Shown: positions 23,129 through 32,087 of the stretch, piece after piece
Numbering within the stretch: the stretch's first letter is position 1
Layout: each line of letters starts with the position of its first letter
From: an uncultured Elusimicrobia bacterium
Lineage (GTDB): Bacteria > Elusimicrobiota > Elusimicrobia > Elusimicrobiales > Elusimicrobiaceae
Reading direction: 5' to 3'
Assembly (NCBI GenBank): GCA_945913025.1
Contig: CAMECJ010000003.1
Span: forward strand, 167,746-200,745
Length of the DNA stretch: 33,000 bases
The notes under the pieces: model-generated
Databases searched by the model: none
What the model saw: the letters and a program-made list of their open reading frames with translations, nothing else
What the model was told of the DNA's origin: nothing
Position numbers and translations under genes: made by a program

Positions 23129-23680
23129 TTATTTGCCTCCCGCCGCAGTTTTACCGGCTTTGCGAACAATATGTTCGCCCTGGTATTTAATACCGCTGCC
23201 TTTATAAGGTTCCGGAGGTCTGATTCTTCTGATTTTGGCCGCGAAATCGCCTACTTTGAACTTATCGCTGCCTTTAATCGTTACCCAGCCGGATTTCGGA
23301 TCCACCGTAACCGTAAGGCCAGCGGGGATATCCAAATTCACAGGGTGGGAAAAACCGAGTTCCAGGTTCAGTTTGGAGCCGGCCACGTTGGCGCGGTAAC
23401 CCAAACCGTTGATTTCCAGCACTTTGGAAAAACCGTTCGTCACGCCTTCAATAATGTTGAAAACATTGGCGCGGGTGGTTCCGTGCAAAGCGTTGAGTTC
23501 TTTTACCCGGTTTTCGGCGACGGAGAAGGTTAATACGCCGTCTTTCAGTTCGGGCGTAATGCCTTCCGGGATAGCGTACGACAAAGTACCCAGCGCGCCG
23601 GTGGCGGTAATGACGCTGTCTTTGATTTCCACTTTCGTTTTGGCGGGAATGTTGATAATCTTTTTACCGATTCTGCTCAT
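23129..23680 (-). CDS. rplF: 50S ribosomal protein L6
   Basis: 183 residues with [19 protein letters not shown] at the start and the signature [20 protein letters not shown] near the end. It lies near the factor-binding site of the large subunit. Confidence 0.98.
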   Translation of the reverse strand: MSRIGKKIINIPAKTKVEIKDSVITATGALGTLSYAIPEGITPELKDGVLTFSVAENRVKELNALHGTTRANVFNIIEGVTNGFSKVLEINGLGYRANVAGSKLNLELGFSHPVNLDIPAGLTVTVDPKSGWVTIKGSDKFKVGDFAAKIRRIRPPEPYKGSGIKYQGEHIVRKAGKTAAGGK

Positions 23681-23689
23681 ATTCCCCCC

Positions 23690-24082
23690 TTACCAGACCT
23701 GGCACAACAGTTCGCCGCCGATTTTTTCGGCTTTGGCCTGCGCGTCGGTCATCAAACCTTTAGACGTGGAAAGAATGGTGATACCGAAGGCGCCGCGAAC
23801 TTTCGGAATGTTGTTGTAGGCGCTGTAAACGCGGGACCCGGGTTTGGAAATACGTTTCAAACCTTGGATGACGCATTCGTTTTCAGGCGTATATTTCAAG
23901 AATACTCTTACCACGCCGCCTTTGGTTTCGTTATGGACGGCTTTGAAATTGGCAATGTAACCTTCTTCTTTCAGTACGCGCGCAATTTCGGTTTTGATTT
24001 TAGAAAAAGGGATATCCACTTTTTCTTTTTTCTTCATATTGGCGTTTCTTATTCTGGTTAAGAAATCTGCAATTGGATCCAT
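23690..24082 (-). CDS. rpsH: 30S ribosomal protein S8
   Basis: 130 residues from the ATG at 24080-24082 ([19 protein letters not shown]); the longer frame starts with a TTG and does not match the family. The C-terminal signature [20 protein letters not shown] is present. S8 binds the central domain of 16S rRNA and, in E. coli, represses the spc operon. The 73-nt gap to rpsN holds a TCCGTT/AACGGA hairpin and a GAGAGG 12 nt from the start. Confidence 0.96.
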   Translation of the reverse strand: MDPIADFLTRIRNANMKKKEKVDIPFSKIKTEIARVLKEEGYIANFKAVHNETKGGVVRVFLKYTPENECVIQGLKRISKPGSRVYSAYNNIPKVRGAFGITILSTSKGLMTDAQAKAEKIGGELLCQVW

Positions 24083-24155
24083 ATATATAGGCAACCTCTC
24101 CAAACCACTTTCCGTTTAACGGAGTTGGCCCGAAAAAGGTACCTCCTCCTGTAAA

Positions 24156-24341
24156 TTACCAGCTCGATTTTCTAAGACCAGGGATGAGACCCTGATGTGC
24201 CATTTTTCTAAGGCAGATACGGCAGAGGCCGAAGTCGCGGTAGTAACCTCTCGCGCGCCCGCAGATTTGGCATCTGTTGTGATAGCGCACGGCGAACTTT
24301 TGATCCTTCGCCATTTTTGCAACCCAAGCTTTAGTAGCCAT
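24156..24341 (-). CDS. rpsN: 30S ribosomal protein S14, type Z
   Basis: 61 residues, the short zinc-binding form: [20 protein letters not shown] gives two CxxC pairs. It ends in [13 protein letters not shown], as usual for type Z S14. Located between rplE and rpsH as normal. Confidence 0.98.
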   Translation of the reverse strand: MATKAWVAKMAKDQKFAVRYHNRCQICGRARGYYRDFGLCRICLRKMAHQGLIPGLRKSSW

Positions 24342-24359
24342 AAAGTTTTCTAACTCCTA

Positions 24360-24953
24360 TTATTTGGCCGATTTGCGGAACGGCAGACCCATGTAATTCA
24401 TAAGCATACGGCCGCTTTCGTCGTTTTCGGCGGTGGTAACGAACGTAATGTTCATACCGTGGGCTTTGGGAGATTTTTCAACATCAATTTCCGGAAAAAT
24501 ATAATGTTCTTTAATACCCAAGTTCAAGTTGCCTTTGCCGTCAAAGCTGGCGTTAAAGCCCTGAAAGTCGCGGATGCGGGGGCAGGCGATGCAGATGAAG
24601 CGTTCCATAAACTCATACATCTTAGCACCGCGCAGCGTCACGCGAACGCCAATCGGCATACCTTCCCTAAGTTTAAAGTTAGAGATGGATTTTTTGGCGC
24701 GGCGCACTTGGGCGGCCTGGCCGGCGATGGCGGTCAAATCTTCTTTGGCCGTTTCCAACGCTTTAATGTCTTCGCGGGCTTCTTTCACGCCGATGTTGAT
24801 GACGATTTTCGTCATTTTCGGCACGGCCATCGGGCTTTTGACGTTCATATCTTTCAGCAAGGCCGGAAGCACTTTTTCTTTGTAAAGGGCCTGCAATTTC
24901 GGCATATAGCCGGCGGGCACTTTCGTTTCGTTTTTGGTTTCTTTCTTAGTCAT
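24360..24953 (-). CDS. rplE: 50S ribosomal protein L5
   Basis: 197 residues; binds 5S rRNA and contacts the P-site tRNA. It has VPKMTKIVINIGVKEARED, REGMPIGVRVTLRGAKMYEF and RDFQGFNASFDGKGNLNLGI, all family landmarks. The N-terminal KKETKNETKVPAGYMP is a short variable extension. Confidence 0.98.
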   Translation of the reverse strand: MTKKETKNETKVPAGYMPKLQALYKEKVLPALLKDMNVKSPMAVPKMTKIVINIGVKEAREDIKALETAKEDLTAIAGQAAQVRRAKKSISNFKLREGMPIGVRVTLRGAKMYEFMERFICIACPRIRDFQGFNASFDGKGNLNLGIKEHYIFPEIDVEKSPKAHGMNITFVTTAENDESGRMLMNYMGLPFRKSAK

Positions 24954-24968
24954 TTTAACGGTACCTGA

Positions 24969-25277
24969 TTAAATGATCGGCTCGTTGCATTTGCGGCAGA
25001 CGCGCGTTTTCGTGCCGTCGGCCGAGATTTGCACTTTGGGCGTCATCGCTTTTTTGCATTTGCTGCAGACTACCGCTACGTTGGACGCGTCCAACGCGGC
25101 TTCCATCTGTATAATGCCGCCCTGCTTGTTTTGGGTTGGCTTTACGTGTTTGGAAATCATGTTCACGCCCGTTACCACTACTTTGTTTTTGGACGGGTTG
25201 ACGGATTTCACTTCGCCTTTCTTGCCTTTGTCCTTGCCGGACAACACTAAAACGGTGTCTTTTTTCTTAATGTTCAT
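24969..25277 (-). CDS. rplX: 50S ribosomal protein L24
   Basis: 102 residues with the KOW motif VLVLSGKDKGKKGEVKSV and the C-terminal zinc ribbon CSKCKKAM...CRKC. L24 initiates assembly of the large subunit. It starts just after rplN (1-nt gap). Confidence 0.97.
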   Translation of the reverse strand: MNIKKKDTVLVLSGKDKGKKGEVKSVNPSKNKVVVTGVNMISKHVKPTQNKQGGIIQMEAALDASNVAVVCSKCKKAMTPKVQISADGTKTRVCRKCNEPII

Positions 25278-25278
25278 A

Positions 25279-25647
25279 CTATACCACCTCAGGAGCCAAG
25301 GAAATAATTTTCAAGAAATTCTTTTCGCGCAGCTCTCTGGCAATCGGGCCGAATACACGGGTGCCTTTGGGTTCCCCGTTATCGTTGATGATGCAAACGG
25401 CATTGTCATCAAAACGGATATAGGAACCGTCTTTTCTTCTTCTTTCGCGGGCCACACGCACGACTACCGCGCGGACCACGTCGCCTTTTTTAATGGCGGA
25501 GGTAGGGATCGCGTCTCTGACGGAGCACATAATCACATCTCCCAAAGTCGCGATATCCCGATGGTGGCCGCCGCGCACTTTAAAGCACTGCACTTTACGC
25601 GCGCCGGAATTGTCGGCCACATTAACGATGCTTCTTAATTGAATCAT
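25279..25647 (-). CDS. rplN: 50S ribosomal protein L14
   Basis: 122 residues, the exact usual length. It begins [20 protein letters not shown] and ends [20 protein letters not shown] plus PEVV. It sits at the subunit interface. Confidence 0.98.
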   Translation of the reverse strand: MIQLRSIVNVADNSGARKVQCFKVRGGHHRDIATLGDVIMCSVRDAIPTSAIKKGDVVRAVVVRVARERRRKDGSYIRFDDNAVCIINDNGEPKGTRVFGPIARELREKNFLKIISLAPEVV

Positions 25648-25675
25648 ACTTTAATAACTCCGTAGTTTTTAAAAA

Positions 25676-25945
25676 CTAAGCTCTGGCTTTTTCCACAATT
25701 TTGGAAATGCGCCATTTCGTCGTTTTGGAAACGGGACGGGTGCTCATAATTTCCACTTTGTCGCCGATTTTGGTTTCGTTGGCCTCGTCGTGAGCGTGGA
25801 ATTTGGCCGCTCTTTTGAGCGTTTTGCCATAGCGTTCATCGTGAACTAAGCGTTCCACTTTAACGGTGCGGGTTTTGTCCATTTTGTCGGACACAACTAC
25901 GCCGCTCAGAACTTTTCTTTTGGCACGGGTTTCTTGATTTTCCAT
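25676..25945 (-). CDS. rpsQ: 30S ribosomal protein S17
   Basis: 89 residues, an OB fold: RKVLSGVVVSDKMDKTRTVK, then RAAKFHAHDEANETKIGDKV and STRPVSKTTKWRI. It lies 11 nt after rpmC in the usual order. Confidence 0.97.
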   Translation of the reverse strand: MENQETRAKRKVLSGVVVSDKMDKTRTVKVERLVHDERYGKTLKRAAKFHAHDEANETKIGDKVEIMSTRPVSKTTKWRISKIVEKARA

Positions 25946-25956
25946 TTTTCAAACCT

Positions 25957-26160
25957 CTATTTTTGCTCTTTTTTCTGGTTGATCAGCGTCTGCAAAAGAG
26001 CAATTTCGCGTCTTACAGCTCTGATTTCCATCGGGTTGGCGATGGGAGTGGTGCTGTGTTTGAAAAGAAGATTAAATTTCTTTTCCTGGGCTTTGCCGAG
26101 CGCTTCGTTCAGTTCGGCCAACGTTTTGTTCTTTAAAGCTTCTTTTTCGTTCGTTTTCAT
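25957..26160 (-). CDS. rpmC: 50S ribosomal protein L29
   Basis: 67 residues, two long helices: KTLAELNEALGKAQEKKFNL and PMEIRAVRREIALLQTLINQ, matching L29. It lies 3 nt after rplP. L29 is at the peptide exit, where trigger factor and SRP dock. Confidence 0.96.
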   Translation of the reverse strand: MKTNEKEALKNKTLAELNEALGKAQEKKFNLLFKHSTTPIANPMEIRAVRREIALLQTLINQKKEQK

Positions 26161-26163
26161 AAA

Positions 26164-26574
26164 CTACCTTCTGCTAACCAATTTTGTTTTGATCGGCAGT
26201 TTGTCGGACGCTAAGCGCATAGCTTTTTTGGTATCTTCTAACGTAGCGCCTTCCAATTCGAACAAAATTCTGCCGGGCTTCACCACAGCGGCCCAGTATT
26301 CGGGCGCGCCTTTACCTTTACCCATACGGGTTTCGGCGGGGTGTTTGGTAATGGCTTTGTCCGGAAAAATGCGGATCCAAAGTTTACCTTTTTTCTTGAT
26401 GAAGCGGGACAAGGTAATACGGGCAGCTTCAATCTGCCGGGCGGTAATCCATTTGGGTTCCAACGCTTTCAACCCAAATTCGCCGAACACCACTTCCGTG
26501 CCGCGTTTGGCGTTGCCTTTAATACGGGGCGCGCTGAAGGGTTTGCGGTATTTAACTCTTTTAGGCATCAACAT
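26164..26574 (-). CDS. rplP: 50S ribosomal protein L16
   Basis: 136 residues. It starts [20 protein letters not shown], the family's normal N-terminus, so I keep the first ATG (GAGG lies 10 nt upstream). [20 protein letters not shown] is the loop near the peptidyl-transferase centre. Confidence 0.98.
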   Translation of the reverse strand: MLMPKRVKYRKPFSAPRIKGNAKRGTEVVFGEFGLKALEPKWITARQIEAARITLSRFIKKKGKLWIRIFPDKAITKHPAETRMGKGKGAPEYWAAVVKPGRILFELEGATLEDTKKAMRLASDKLPIKTKLVSRR

Positions 26575-26587
26575 AAGTCAAAGTCCT

Positions 26588-27313
26588 CTATTTGGTTTCC
26601 GCCGCGGCGACTTCCGTCGCCCCTTCGGTGGAACCGTTTTCCATGTCGCGGTGTTTCTTGAGTTCGTTCATAATCTCTTTGGGAGATTTGGCGAAGTGGG
26701 TTCTCTTGAAAATCCAGACTTTAATACCGATTTTACCGCTGATGGTGTTCGCTTCGGTAAAACCGTAATCGATATCGGCGCACAAGGTGTGCAGCGGCAC
26801 GCGGCCTTCGCGTTTCCACTCGGTGCGGGCGATTTCCGCGCCGCCGAGTCTGCCGGACACCATAATTTTGATACCAAGCGCTTTGCCGGACAAAGCCTTT
26901 TCAATCGCTTTTTTAATAGCGGCGCCGTAGTGGGCGCGTTTTTCAAGCTGCATGGCGATGTTCTGGGCTACCAGCTGGGCATCCGTTTCCGGATTCTTGA
27001 TTTCAATTACGTTCACAAAGGTTTTGCTGCCGGTAAAGGCTTCCAATTCTTTGCGAAGGGCTTCAATGTCGGCGCCTTTTTTGCCGATTACAACGCCCGG
27101 GCGGGCGGTGTGAATGTTGACGCGCAGGAACGCACCGGCTCTTTCAATACCGACGTAGCTGACGGCCGCCATTTTGAATTTGTCGTCAATAATTTTGCGG
27201 ATTTGGAAATCTTCCATAATTAACGCCGGCATATTCTTGGGGGCGAACCATCTGGAGCGCCAATCCTGAATATAACCGAGTCTGATTGACCGCGGGTGAA
27301 TCTTGTGTCCCAT
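26588..27313 (-). CDS. rpsC: 30S ribosomal protein S3
   Basis: 241 residues with the KH domain (PGVVIGKKGADIEALRKEL) and the C-terminal block AEIARTEWKREGRVPLHTLC then GKIGIKVWIFKR. The tail ENGSTEGATEVAAAETK is an extra acidic, Ala-rich stretch. S3 is at the mRNA entry channel. It lies 3 nt after rplV. Confidence 0.97.
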   Translation of the reverse strand: MGHKIHPRSIRLGYIQDWRSRWFAPKNMPALIMEDFQIRKIIDDKFKMAAVSYVGIERAGAFLRVNIHTARPGVVIGKKGADIEALRKELEAFTGSKTFVNVIEIKNPETDAQLVAQNIAMQLEKRAHYGAAIKKAIEKALSGKALGIKIMVSGRLGGAEIARTEWKREGRVPLHTLCADIDYGFTEANTISGKIGIKVWIFKRTHFAKSPKEIMNELKKHRDMENGSTEGATEVAAAETK

Positions 27314-27316
27314 AAA

Positions 27317-27676
27317 TTAGCGACCTCCCTTTTTTTCGTCGGTGACGATGACAGTCAAGTGGCACATGCTCTTTTTGTAGGGCATCGCGCGGCCTTGCGG
27401 GCCGGGCTGCACTCTTTTCAAGTGGCCGCTGGGGCCCAAGTTGGCAAACGCTTCTTTAATGAAGACTTTGCTGAAATCCAGCTTTTTGCCGGCTTTTACT
27501 TCCAGGTTGGCGGCGGCGCTGTGAAGCGTTTTGGCCACCAAATCCGAGGTGCGTTTGGCGATGAACGGAAGAACATCTTCCGCCGCTTTCACGTTTTTAC
27601 CGCGGATTTGATCGAGCACCAGGTTCACCTTGCGGCTGCCATAGCGTTGAAATTTAGCTTTTGCACAAGCTTCCAT
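27317..27676 (-). CDS. rplV: 50S ribosomal protein L22
   Basis: 119 residues; lines the exit tunnel. It has [20 protein letters not shown] and [20 protein letters not shown], with the tunnel hairpin [20 protein letters not shown]. Standard length and order. Confidence 0.97.
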   Translation of the reverse strand: MEACAKAKFQRYGSRKVNLVLDQIRGKNVKAAEDVLPFIAKRTSDLVAKTLHSAAANLEVKAGKKLDFSKVFIKEAFANLGPSGHLKRVQPGPQGRAMPYKKSMCHLTVIVTDEKKGGR

Positions 27677-27692
27677 ATCAAATCCTCAACTC

Positions 27693-27977
27693 TTATTTCA
27701 GGGCGGTGGAATCTTTTGTCATACCACCGTGACCTTTGAACAAACGGGTGAAAGAGAATTCACCGAGTTTGTAGCCTACCATTCTCTCGGATACGTAAAT
27801 GGGAAGAAATTTTCTGCCATTGTGCACGAGGAACGTGTGTCCCACAAATTCAGGCACGATGGTGCAGGCTCTTGCCCACGTCTTGATAGGTTTCTTTTCG
27901 TTGGAAGCGTTCATCGCTTGAACTTTTTCCAACAGGTTTAAATCCACAAACGGACCTTTTTTAGTTGATCTTCCCAT
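27693..27977 (-). CDS. rpsS: 30S ribosomal protein S19
   Basis: 94 residues: [19 protein letters not shown], then [20 protein letters not shown] and [14 protein letters not shown]19 is in the small-subunit head and contacts S13. It starts 2 nt after rplB. Confidence 0.98.
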   Translation of the reverse strand: MGRSTKKGPFVDLNLLEKVQAMNASNEKKPIKTWARACTIVPEFVGHTFLVHNGRKFLPIYVSERMVGYKLGEFSFTRLFKGHGGMTKDSTALK

Positions 27978-27979
27978 AA

Positions 27980-28819
27980 TTACTTAACCTTGTTTTTTCT
28001 TCTGTCGCTGACAATCATCCAACCAAACGCTTTTTTGGTAGAGCGCGTTTTCAAACCGCGGGTCTGCTGGTTCCACGGAGAGCGCGGAATGTTGCCGCCT
28101 TTACCGTGGCCGCGGCCGCCGCCCATCGGGTGGTCGACAGCGTTCATCGCGCTGCCGCGGACGGTAGGTCTCTGGCCGCGGTGTCTGTTGCGGCCGGCGT
28201 TGCCGATTACAATGTTGGAGTGGTCCACATTGCCGACTTGGCCGATGGTGGCGCAGCAGGCGCTGGGCACCAAGCGGATTTCGCCGGACGGCATTTTGAT
28301 ATGGGCATAGTCCGATTCTTTGGCCATAAGCTGGGCCTGGCTGCCGGCGCTGCGGGCAAGCTGCGCGCCTTTGCCGACTTTCAGTTCAATGGCGTGGATA
28401 AAAGTACCTTCGGGAATGTTTTTAAGAGCAAGGCAGTTACCCACTTTAATATCTGCGGCCGGACCGGACATTAGTACGTCGCCCACTTGTACGCCCAGCG
28501 GGTGGAGAATATATCTCTTTTCGCCGTCGGCGTAGTTCAACAGGCAAATGCGGGCGCTGCGGTTTGGGTCGTATTCGATAGACACGACTTTGGCCGGCAC
28601 GCCGTATTTTTCCCGTTTGAAATCAATCTGTCTGTATGCGCGTCTGTGGCCTCCGCCGATGTGACGGACCATAATCATACCGGTGTTATTTCTGCCGCCG
28701 GTTTTGCGCAGACCTTTGGTTAAGCTCTTCTCCGGAGTGGTTTTGGTAATATCGGAGTAGTCCGACACCGTAATCGTTCTGCGGGAAGGGGTGTAAGGTC
28801 TAAATGACTTAATAGGCAT
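27980..28819 (-). CDS. rplB: 50S ribosomal protein L2
   Basis: 279 residues, standard length. It has [20 protein letters not shown] and [20 protein letters not shown], which holds the conserved His near the peptidyl-transferase centre. It ends [18 protein letters not shown]. Confidence 0.98.
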   Translation of the reverse strand: MPIKSFRPYTPSRRTITVSDYSDITKTTPEKSLTKGLRKTGGRNNTGMIMVRHIGGGHRRAYRQIDFKREKYGVPAKVVSIEYDPNRSARICLLNYADGEKRYILHPLGVQVGDVLMSGPAADIKVGNCLALKNIPEGTFIHAIELKVGKGAQLARSAGSQAQLMAKESDYAHIKMPSGEIRLVPSACCATIGQVGNVDHSNIVIGNAGRNRHRGQRPTVRGSAMNAVDHPMGGGRGHGKGGNIPRSPWNQQTRGLKTRSTKKAFGWMIVSDRRKNKVK

Positions 28820-28841
28820 AGTTAGTAGTTTCTCCTTTCAG

Positions 28842-29135
28842 CTACTTCGAAGAGGCTTCCACCAATTCGATTTTATCGCCTTCTTTCAAGGTAACAAAGG
28901 CCTTTTTGTAATCGGGTCTTTTACCTTCGAAGCGACCCATGCGATGGGTCTTGCCCGTGACGGAAATCGTGTTAATCTTTACAACGGTTACGTTGAAAAT
29001 TTTTTCCACCGCGGTTTTAATTTCGCCTTTGGACGCGTTTTTGGCAACCACAAAACCGTAGCGGTTGTGGGTATCGCGTTCAATCAAGCTCTTTTCGGTT
29101 AAAAGGGGCTTTTTAAGCGTAGTGTAAACGGTCAT
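28842..29135 (-). CDS. rplW: 50S ribosomal protein L23
   Basis: 97 residues: LKKPLLTEKSLIERDTHNRY, FVVAKNASKGEIKTAVEKIF and GKTHRMGRFEGKRPDYKKAF. It is the docking site for trigger factor at the exit. The ATG overlaps the rplD stop (TAATG). Confidence 0.98.
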   Translation of the reverse strand: MTVYTTLKKPLLTEKSLIERDTHNRYGFVVAKNASKGEIKTAVEKIFNVTVVKINTISVTGKTHRMGRFEGKRPDYKKAFVTLKEGDKIELVEASSK

Positions 29136-29767
29136 TATTTGGCCTCCTTGGCGAACGTGTCGCTGAGTTTGGCAACGGCGTCCGTGGTCAAAATAACTTT
29201 AGAGCTGTTAAGCACCACGTAGGCATTGGCGTCCTGCGGAGCGATGTGGGTAAGACCCGCAACGTTGCGGCAGGCCAAAGCGGCGTTGGCGTCGGCAAAG
29301 TTATCCATAACCAGCGGTTTGCGGCCGGCGGCCAAGACGTCCATAATTTCGGCGAAAGCTTTGGTTTTGGGTTCTTTAAGCGTTAAAGAGTCCAACACGA
29401 CCAAGTTGCCTTCGGCGAGCTTGGCGGACAAAGCCATCGCGAGCGCGGTTCTTCTTTTGGCGGCCGGTAAATCCTGGCGGAAAGAGCGCGGCGTAGGGCC
29501 AAAAGCGATACCGCCGTGGCGGAACTGCACGGCGCGCAAGCTGCCCTGACGGGCGCGGCCGGTGCCTTTCTGTTTCCACGGTTTTTTACCGGTACCGGAA
29601 ACTTCGCTGCGGGTTTTGACGTCGGCGGTGCCGCTTCTTTGGTTAGCCAAAAAGGCGGTGATGACTTCGTGCAAGAAAGTGGGGTTGGCCTTGACGGCAA
29701 ACAAGCTGTCCGGCAGGGCGCAGGTTCCTTTCTCTTTACCTTTGATATCTAAAACTTTAGTTTCCAT
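29135..29767 (-). CDS. rplD: 50S ribosomal protein L4
   Basis: 210 residues. The tunnel loop is SGTGKKPWKQKGTGRARQGS, and RHGGIAFGPTPRSFRQDLPA follows. In E. coli L4 also represses the S10 operon by binding its leader; whether the leader here does this cannot be told. It starts 12 nt after rplC. Confidence 0.98.
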   Translation of the reverse strand: METKVLDIKGKEKGTCALPDSLFAVKANPTFLHEVITAFLANQRSGTADVKTRSEVSGTGKKPWKQKGTGRARQGSLRAVQFRHGGIAFGPTPRSFRQDLPAAKRRTALAMALSAKLAEGNLVVLDSLTLKEPKTKAFAEIMDVLAAGRKPLVMDNFADANAALACRNVAGLTHIAPQDANAYVVLNSSKVILTTDAVAKLSDTFAKEAK

Positions 29768-29779
29768 GGGTCAAAGTCC

Positions 29780-30571
29780 TTACTTCTTGTTGGCGGCTTT
29801 AGAGGCAGAAACTTTCTGCTGCTGCGGCGCCACATAGTGTTTTTTGTATTTGGAAGTTTCCAAGACGGACACAATGGAGCCTTTGGCACCCGGAACGGAA
29901 CCTTTCAGGAAGATAAGTCCGTTTTCGTTGTCCACTTTGATAACTTCAATTTTGGCTACGGTGTGGGTGGTGGTGCCATAGTGGCCGGCCATGCGCTGAC
30001 CGGAGAGCACTTTACCCAAAGAGCGGCGGGAGCCCAAAGACCCCGGAGCGCGGGATCTGTCGGACTGACCGTGGGAATCGGGCTGGCCGGCAAAGCCGTG
30101 GCGTTTCATACCGCCGGCAAAGCCGTGGCCTTTGATTTTACCCTGCACGTCCACATAGTCGCCGGGTTTGAAGATTTTTTCGAGTGAAATGACTTGACCG
30201 ATTTCGAAACCGTTTACGTCCGCGACACGGCATTCCTTCATGTGTCTGACCGGAGCGACGTTGGCTTTTTTGAAATAACCGAGTTCAGGTTTATTAAGTT
30301 TGCTTTCTTTCACTTCGCCAAAACCCACGCAAACGGCGTTGTAGCCGTCTTTTTCCTGGGTTCTGACACGCACAACCTTACACGGACCCGCTTTTACTAC
30401 GGATACGCCGTGAAGATTGCCTTTTTCATCAAAGAGCTGAGTCATACCGATTTTTTCGCCGATTACAAAGCGAAAAGTTTCGGGCGCTTCTTTGACAGTT
30501 TCTGCTTTGGCCGCTTCAGCAACGGGGGTTGCCTCTTGGGCACCAGCAGCTTGGTTAAGTTCTTCTGTCAT
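29780..30571 (-). CDS. rplC: 50S ribosomal protein L3 with terminal extensions
   Basis: 263 residues against a usual ~205-215. The core begins RFVIGEKIGMTQLFDEKGNL and includes HGFAGGMKRHGFAGQPDSHG and the central loop ...GSLGSRRSLGKVLSGQRMAG. The N-terminus has about 32 extra acidic, Ala-rich residues (EELNQAAGAQEATPVAEAA), and the C-terminus has an extra Gln/Lys/Ala tail (YVAPQQQKVSASKAANKK). The frame runs from an ATG with only a weak ribosome site; no internal ATG offers a normal-length start, so the extension seems real. L3 is near the peptidyl-transferase centre. Confidence 0.95.
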   Translation of the reverse strand: MTEELNQAAGAQEATPVAEAAKAETVKEAPETFRFVIGEKIGMTQLFDEKGNLHGVSVVKAGPCKVVRVRTQEKDGYNAVCVGFGEVKESKLNKPELGYFKKANVAPVRHMKECRVADVNGFEIGQVISLEKIFKPGDYVDVQGKIKGHGFAGGMKRHGFAGQPDSHGQSDRSRAPGSLGSRRSLGKVLSGQRMAGHYGTTTHTVAKIEVIKVDNENGLIFLKGSVPGAKGSIVSVLETSKYKKHYVAPQQQKVSASKAANKK

Positions 30572-30588
30572 ATCAGTTCAGTTTCCTA

Positions 30589-30933
30589 TTAGTTGCTTTT
30601 GATAGCCACATCTACACCGGCCGGCAAATCCAGTTTCATGAGTTCGTCGACGGTTTTAGAGGTGGGGCTTTTGAGGTCAATGAGTCTTTTGTGAATGCGC
30701 ATTTCAAATTGTTCTCTGCTCTTTTTATCGGTATGGGGAGAGCGAAGCACGGTGTACTTCTTAATCCGGACCGGTAGAAGAACAGGACCCGCCACGATGG
30801 CGCCGGTTTTTTGGGCCGTTTCCACAATGCGGGAAACGGAGGCGTCCAACATACGGTGGTCGTAAGAACGCAATTTGATGCGGATTCTTTCTTGGCTTAA
30901 TACTTTAGCCTTTTTTTCTGTTTTTTCTGCCAT
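30589..30933 (-). CDS. rpsJ: 30S ribosomal protein S10
   Basis: 114 residues: [40 protein letters not shown], then [20 protein letters not shown] short Lys/Glu N-terminal extension ([14 protein letters not shown]) precedes the usual start. It is the first gene of the S10 operon; AAGGAAA lies just upstream. S10 is also NusE, an anti-termination factor. Confidence 0.97.
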   Translation of the reverse strand: MAEKTEKKAKVLSQERIRIKLRSYDHRMLDASVSRIVETAQKTGAIVAGPVLLPVRIKKYTVLRSPHTDKKSREQFEMRIHKRLIDLKSPTSKTVDELMKLDLPAGVDVAIKSN

Positions 30934-31054
30934 TTTTGGTTTCCTTAAATGTTTTTTACAAAAAAATTATTCGGCAGAAATCCCTACTCCGGTTCGTGTT
31001 CTCCGACGAGCCGGTGAGGAATTTTCCGCCTTTGCTTCCAATTCAGTACATTTT

Positions 31055-31063
31055 ATTATACCA
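31055..31063 (-). promoter_or_regulatory. Extended -10 promoter of the S10 operon
   Basis: On the minus strand, TGGTATAAT. Transcription from about 31048 gives a ~115-nt leader before rpsJ, rich in CCGG-containing inverted segments (31000-31020). A second TATAAT is at 31120-31125. The stretch 30934-31226 holds no gene that I can support, only this promoter region and leader. Confidence 0.6.
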
Positions 31064-31226
31064 AATTAGCGGGCTTTTGCGCTATACAATTTACTTGCGT
31101 TTTTCACCGTTTCGCTTTCATTATACGGCGCCTAAAATTCGCTTGGATATATTGTATAAAATCTGTCCTGTATTGTAAATAGCCGCAGCCGCGAAAAGCG
31201 ATAACAGGTCCCCATATAAACGCGAA

Positions 31227-31258
31227 AAACGCCGGACCCTGCTGCGGATCCGGCGTTT
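31227..31258 (-). terminator. Terminator of the Cys-rich lipoprotein operon
   Basis: AAACGCCGGA (31227-31236) pairs perfectly with TCCGGCGTTT (31249-31258), a 10-bp stem followed on the minus strand by five Ts. It lies 17 bp after the stop of the gene at 31275 and insulates the S10 promoter. Confidence 0.85.
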
Positions 31259-31274
31259 AGTTATCCGTCAAAAA

Positions 31275-31613
31275 CTACTCGCGGAAGCTCTCGCCCGTGC
31301 AAATCTTGTTCACACACTTAGGCGTAATTTGTACGCGGCACATTTCGCGCGTACAAGGAGCAAGAGAGCAGGCCTTATCAAACGCGGCTTTGACCGTTTC
31401 GGCTCCTTTTTGGCTGACGGCTTGATATCCGTCGCACATGCAGCAGCCTTTCTGTACGGCCACGCAGTCCGCATCCGCGGTGCAGGCTTTGTCGGCTTTT
31501 AAAATTGCTTTCGTCAGCGATTTGGGTTTGGCGTTAATGCCCACGGATTTCGGGGCGGAAGCGCACGCGGCCAAGACAGCGGCACAAACGGTTAAAAATA
31601 ATACTTTTTTCAT
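31275..31613 (-). CDS. Cys-rich lipoprotein (downstream paralogue)
   Basis: A 112-residue probable lipoprotein: signal MKKVLFLTVCAAVLAAC with lipobox LAAC. The mature part has a regular cysteine pattern: CTADADCVAVQKGCCMCDGY, then further Cys in CSLAPCTREMC and CVNKIC. It shares this layout with the upstream gene, including the KGCCMC block. Ten mature cysteines suggest a disulfide-knotted periplasmic or outer-surface domain, or metal binding. I do not recognise a named family. It lies 9 nt after its paralogue and shares its operon and terminator. Confidence 0.85.
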   Translation of the reverse strand: MKKVLFLTVCAAVLAACASAPKSVGINAKPKSLTKAILKADKACTADADCVAVQKGCCMCDGYQAVSQKGAETVKAAFDKACSLAPCTREMCRVQITPKCVNKICTGESFRE

Positions 31614-31622
31614 GCTGTTTCC

Positions 31623-31985
31623 CTATTTTACGAAATAATTTTTATACGGTTTAGGCGTACCCGCGCAAGTCCCGTTTTGGCAGGATGTTTCAATATCCAC
31701 ATAGCACATTTGCAAAGTGCACGCGGCGCGGTCGCACTCTTTCACAAAAAACGGCTGAAGCGCAGCGGCGGCTTCTTTATTTACCGCTTCTTTTCCTGCG
31801 CACATACAGCAGCCCTTATTGACCGAGGTGCAGTCCTCGTCCACTTTGCAGGACTTATCGGCCGACTGCAAGGCTTCGGCGTAATTTTTAGCTTTCATAT
31901 TGACGGGAGTTTTCACTTCCGCCGTTTTGGCGCATCCGGCAAACAACACGGCCGCGCCCAATAACCCCAACAGTTTGATATTCAT
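31623..31985 (-). CDS. Cys-rich lipoprotein (upstream paralogue)
   Basis: A 120-residue probable lipoprotein: MNIKLLGLLGAAVLFAGC with lipobox FAGC. The mature part repeats the neighbour's layout: CKVDEDCTSVNKGCCMCAGK, then CDRAACTLQMCYVD and CQNGTC. Shared features are the DxDC, KGCCMC, a Phe before the next Cys, and the (A/P)CTxxMC block. The pair arose by tandem duplication and has diverged well (roughly a third to 40 percent identical by eye). It is first in the two-gene operon; GGAGGAAC precedes the ATG. The function is unknown. The position between tuf and rpsJ is unusual. Confidence 0.85.
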   Translation of the reverse strand: MNIKLLGLLGAAVLFAGCAKTAEVKTPVNMKAKNYAEALQSADKSCKVDEDCTSVNKGCCMCAGKEAVNKEAAAALQPFFVKECDRAACTLQMCYVDIETSCQNGTCAGTPKPYKNYFVK

Positions 31986-32043
31986 TTTAGTTCCTCCGTT
32001 ATACAGGATATTATATCAAATTCTATATCCCCGCCAAATTTAT

Positions 32044-32049
32044 TATAAT
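32044..32049 (+). promoter_or_regulatory. Possible -10 box of the pilin at 32221
   Basis: A perfect TATAAT on the plus strand, with no clear -35. A start near 32056 would make a ~165-nt leader that contains the structured element at 32088-32220. Confidence 0.45.
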
Positions 32050-32087
32050 AGAACCGTAGTACACAATTTTATCTGTTTAGGGAAGTC

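Noticed and set aside
25934-27223. Long 429-residue plus-strand open frame
   Set aside because: It is antisense to rpmC, rplP and rpsC, all unmistakable ribosomal proteins.
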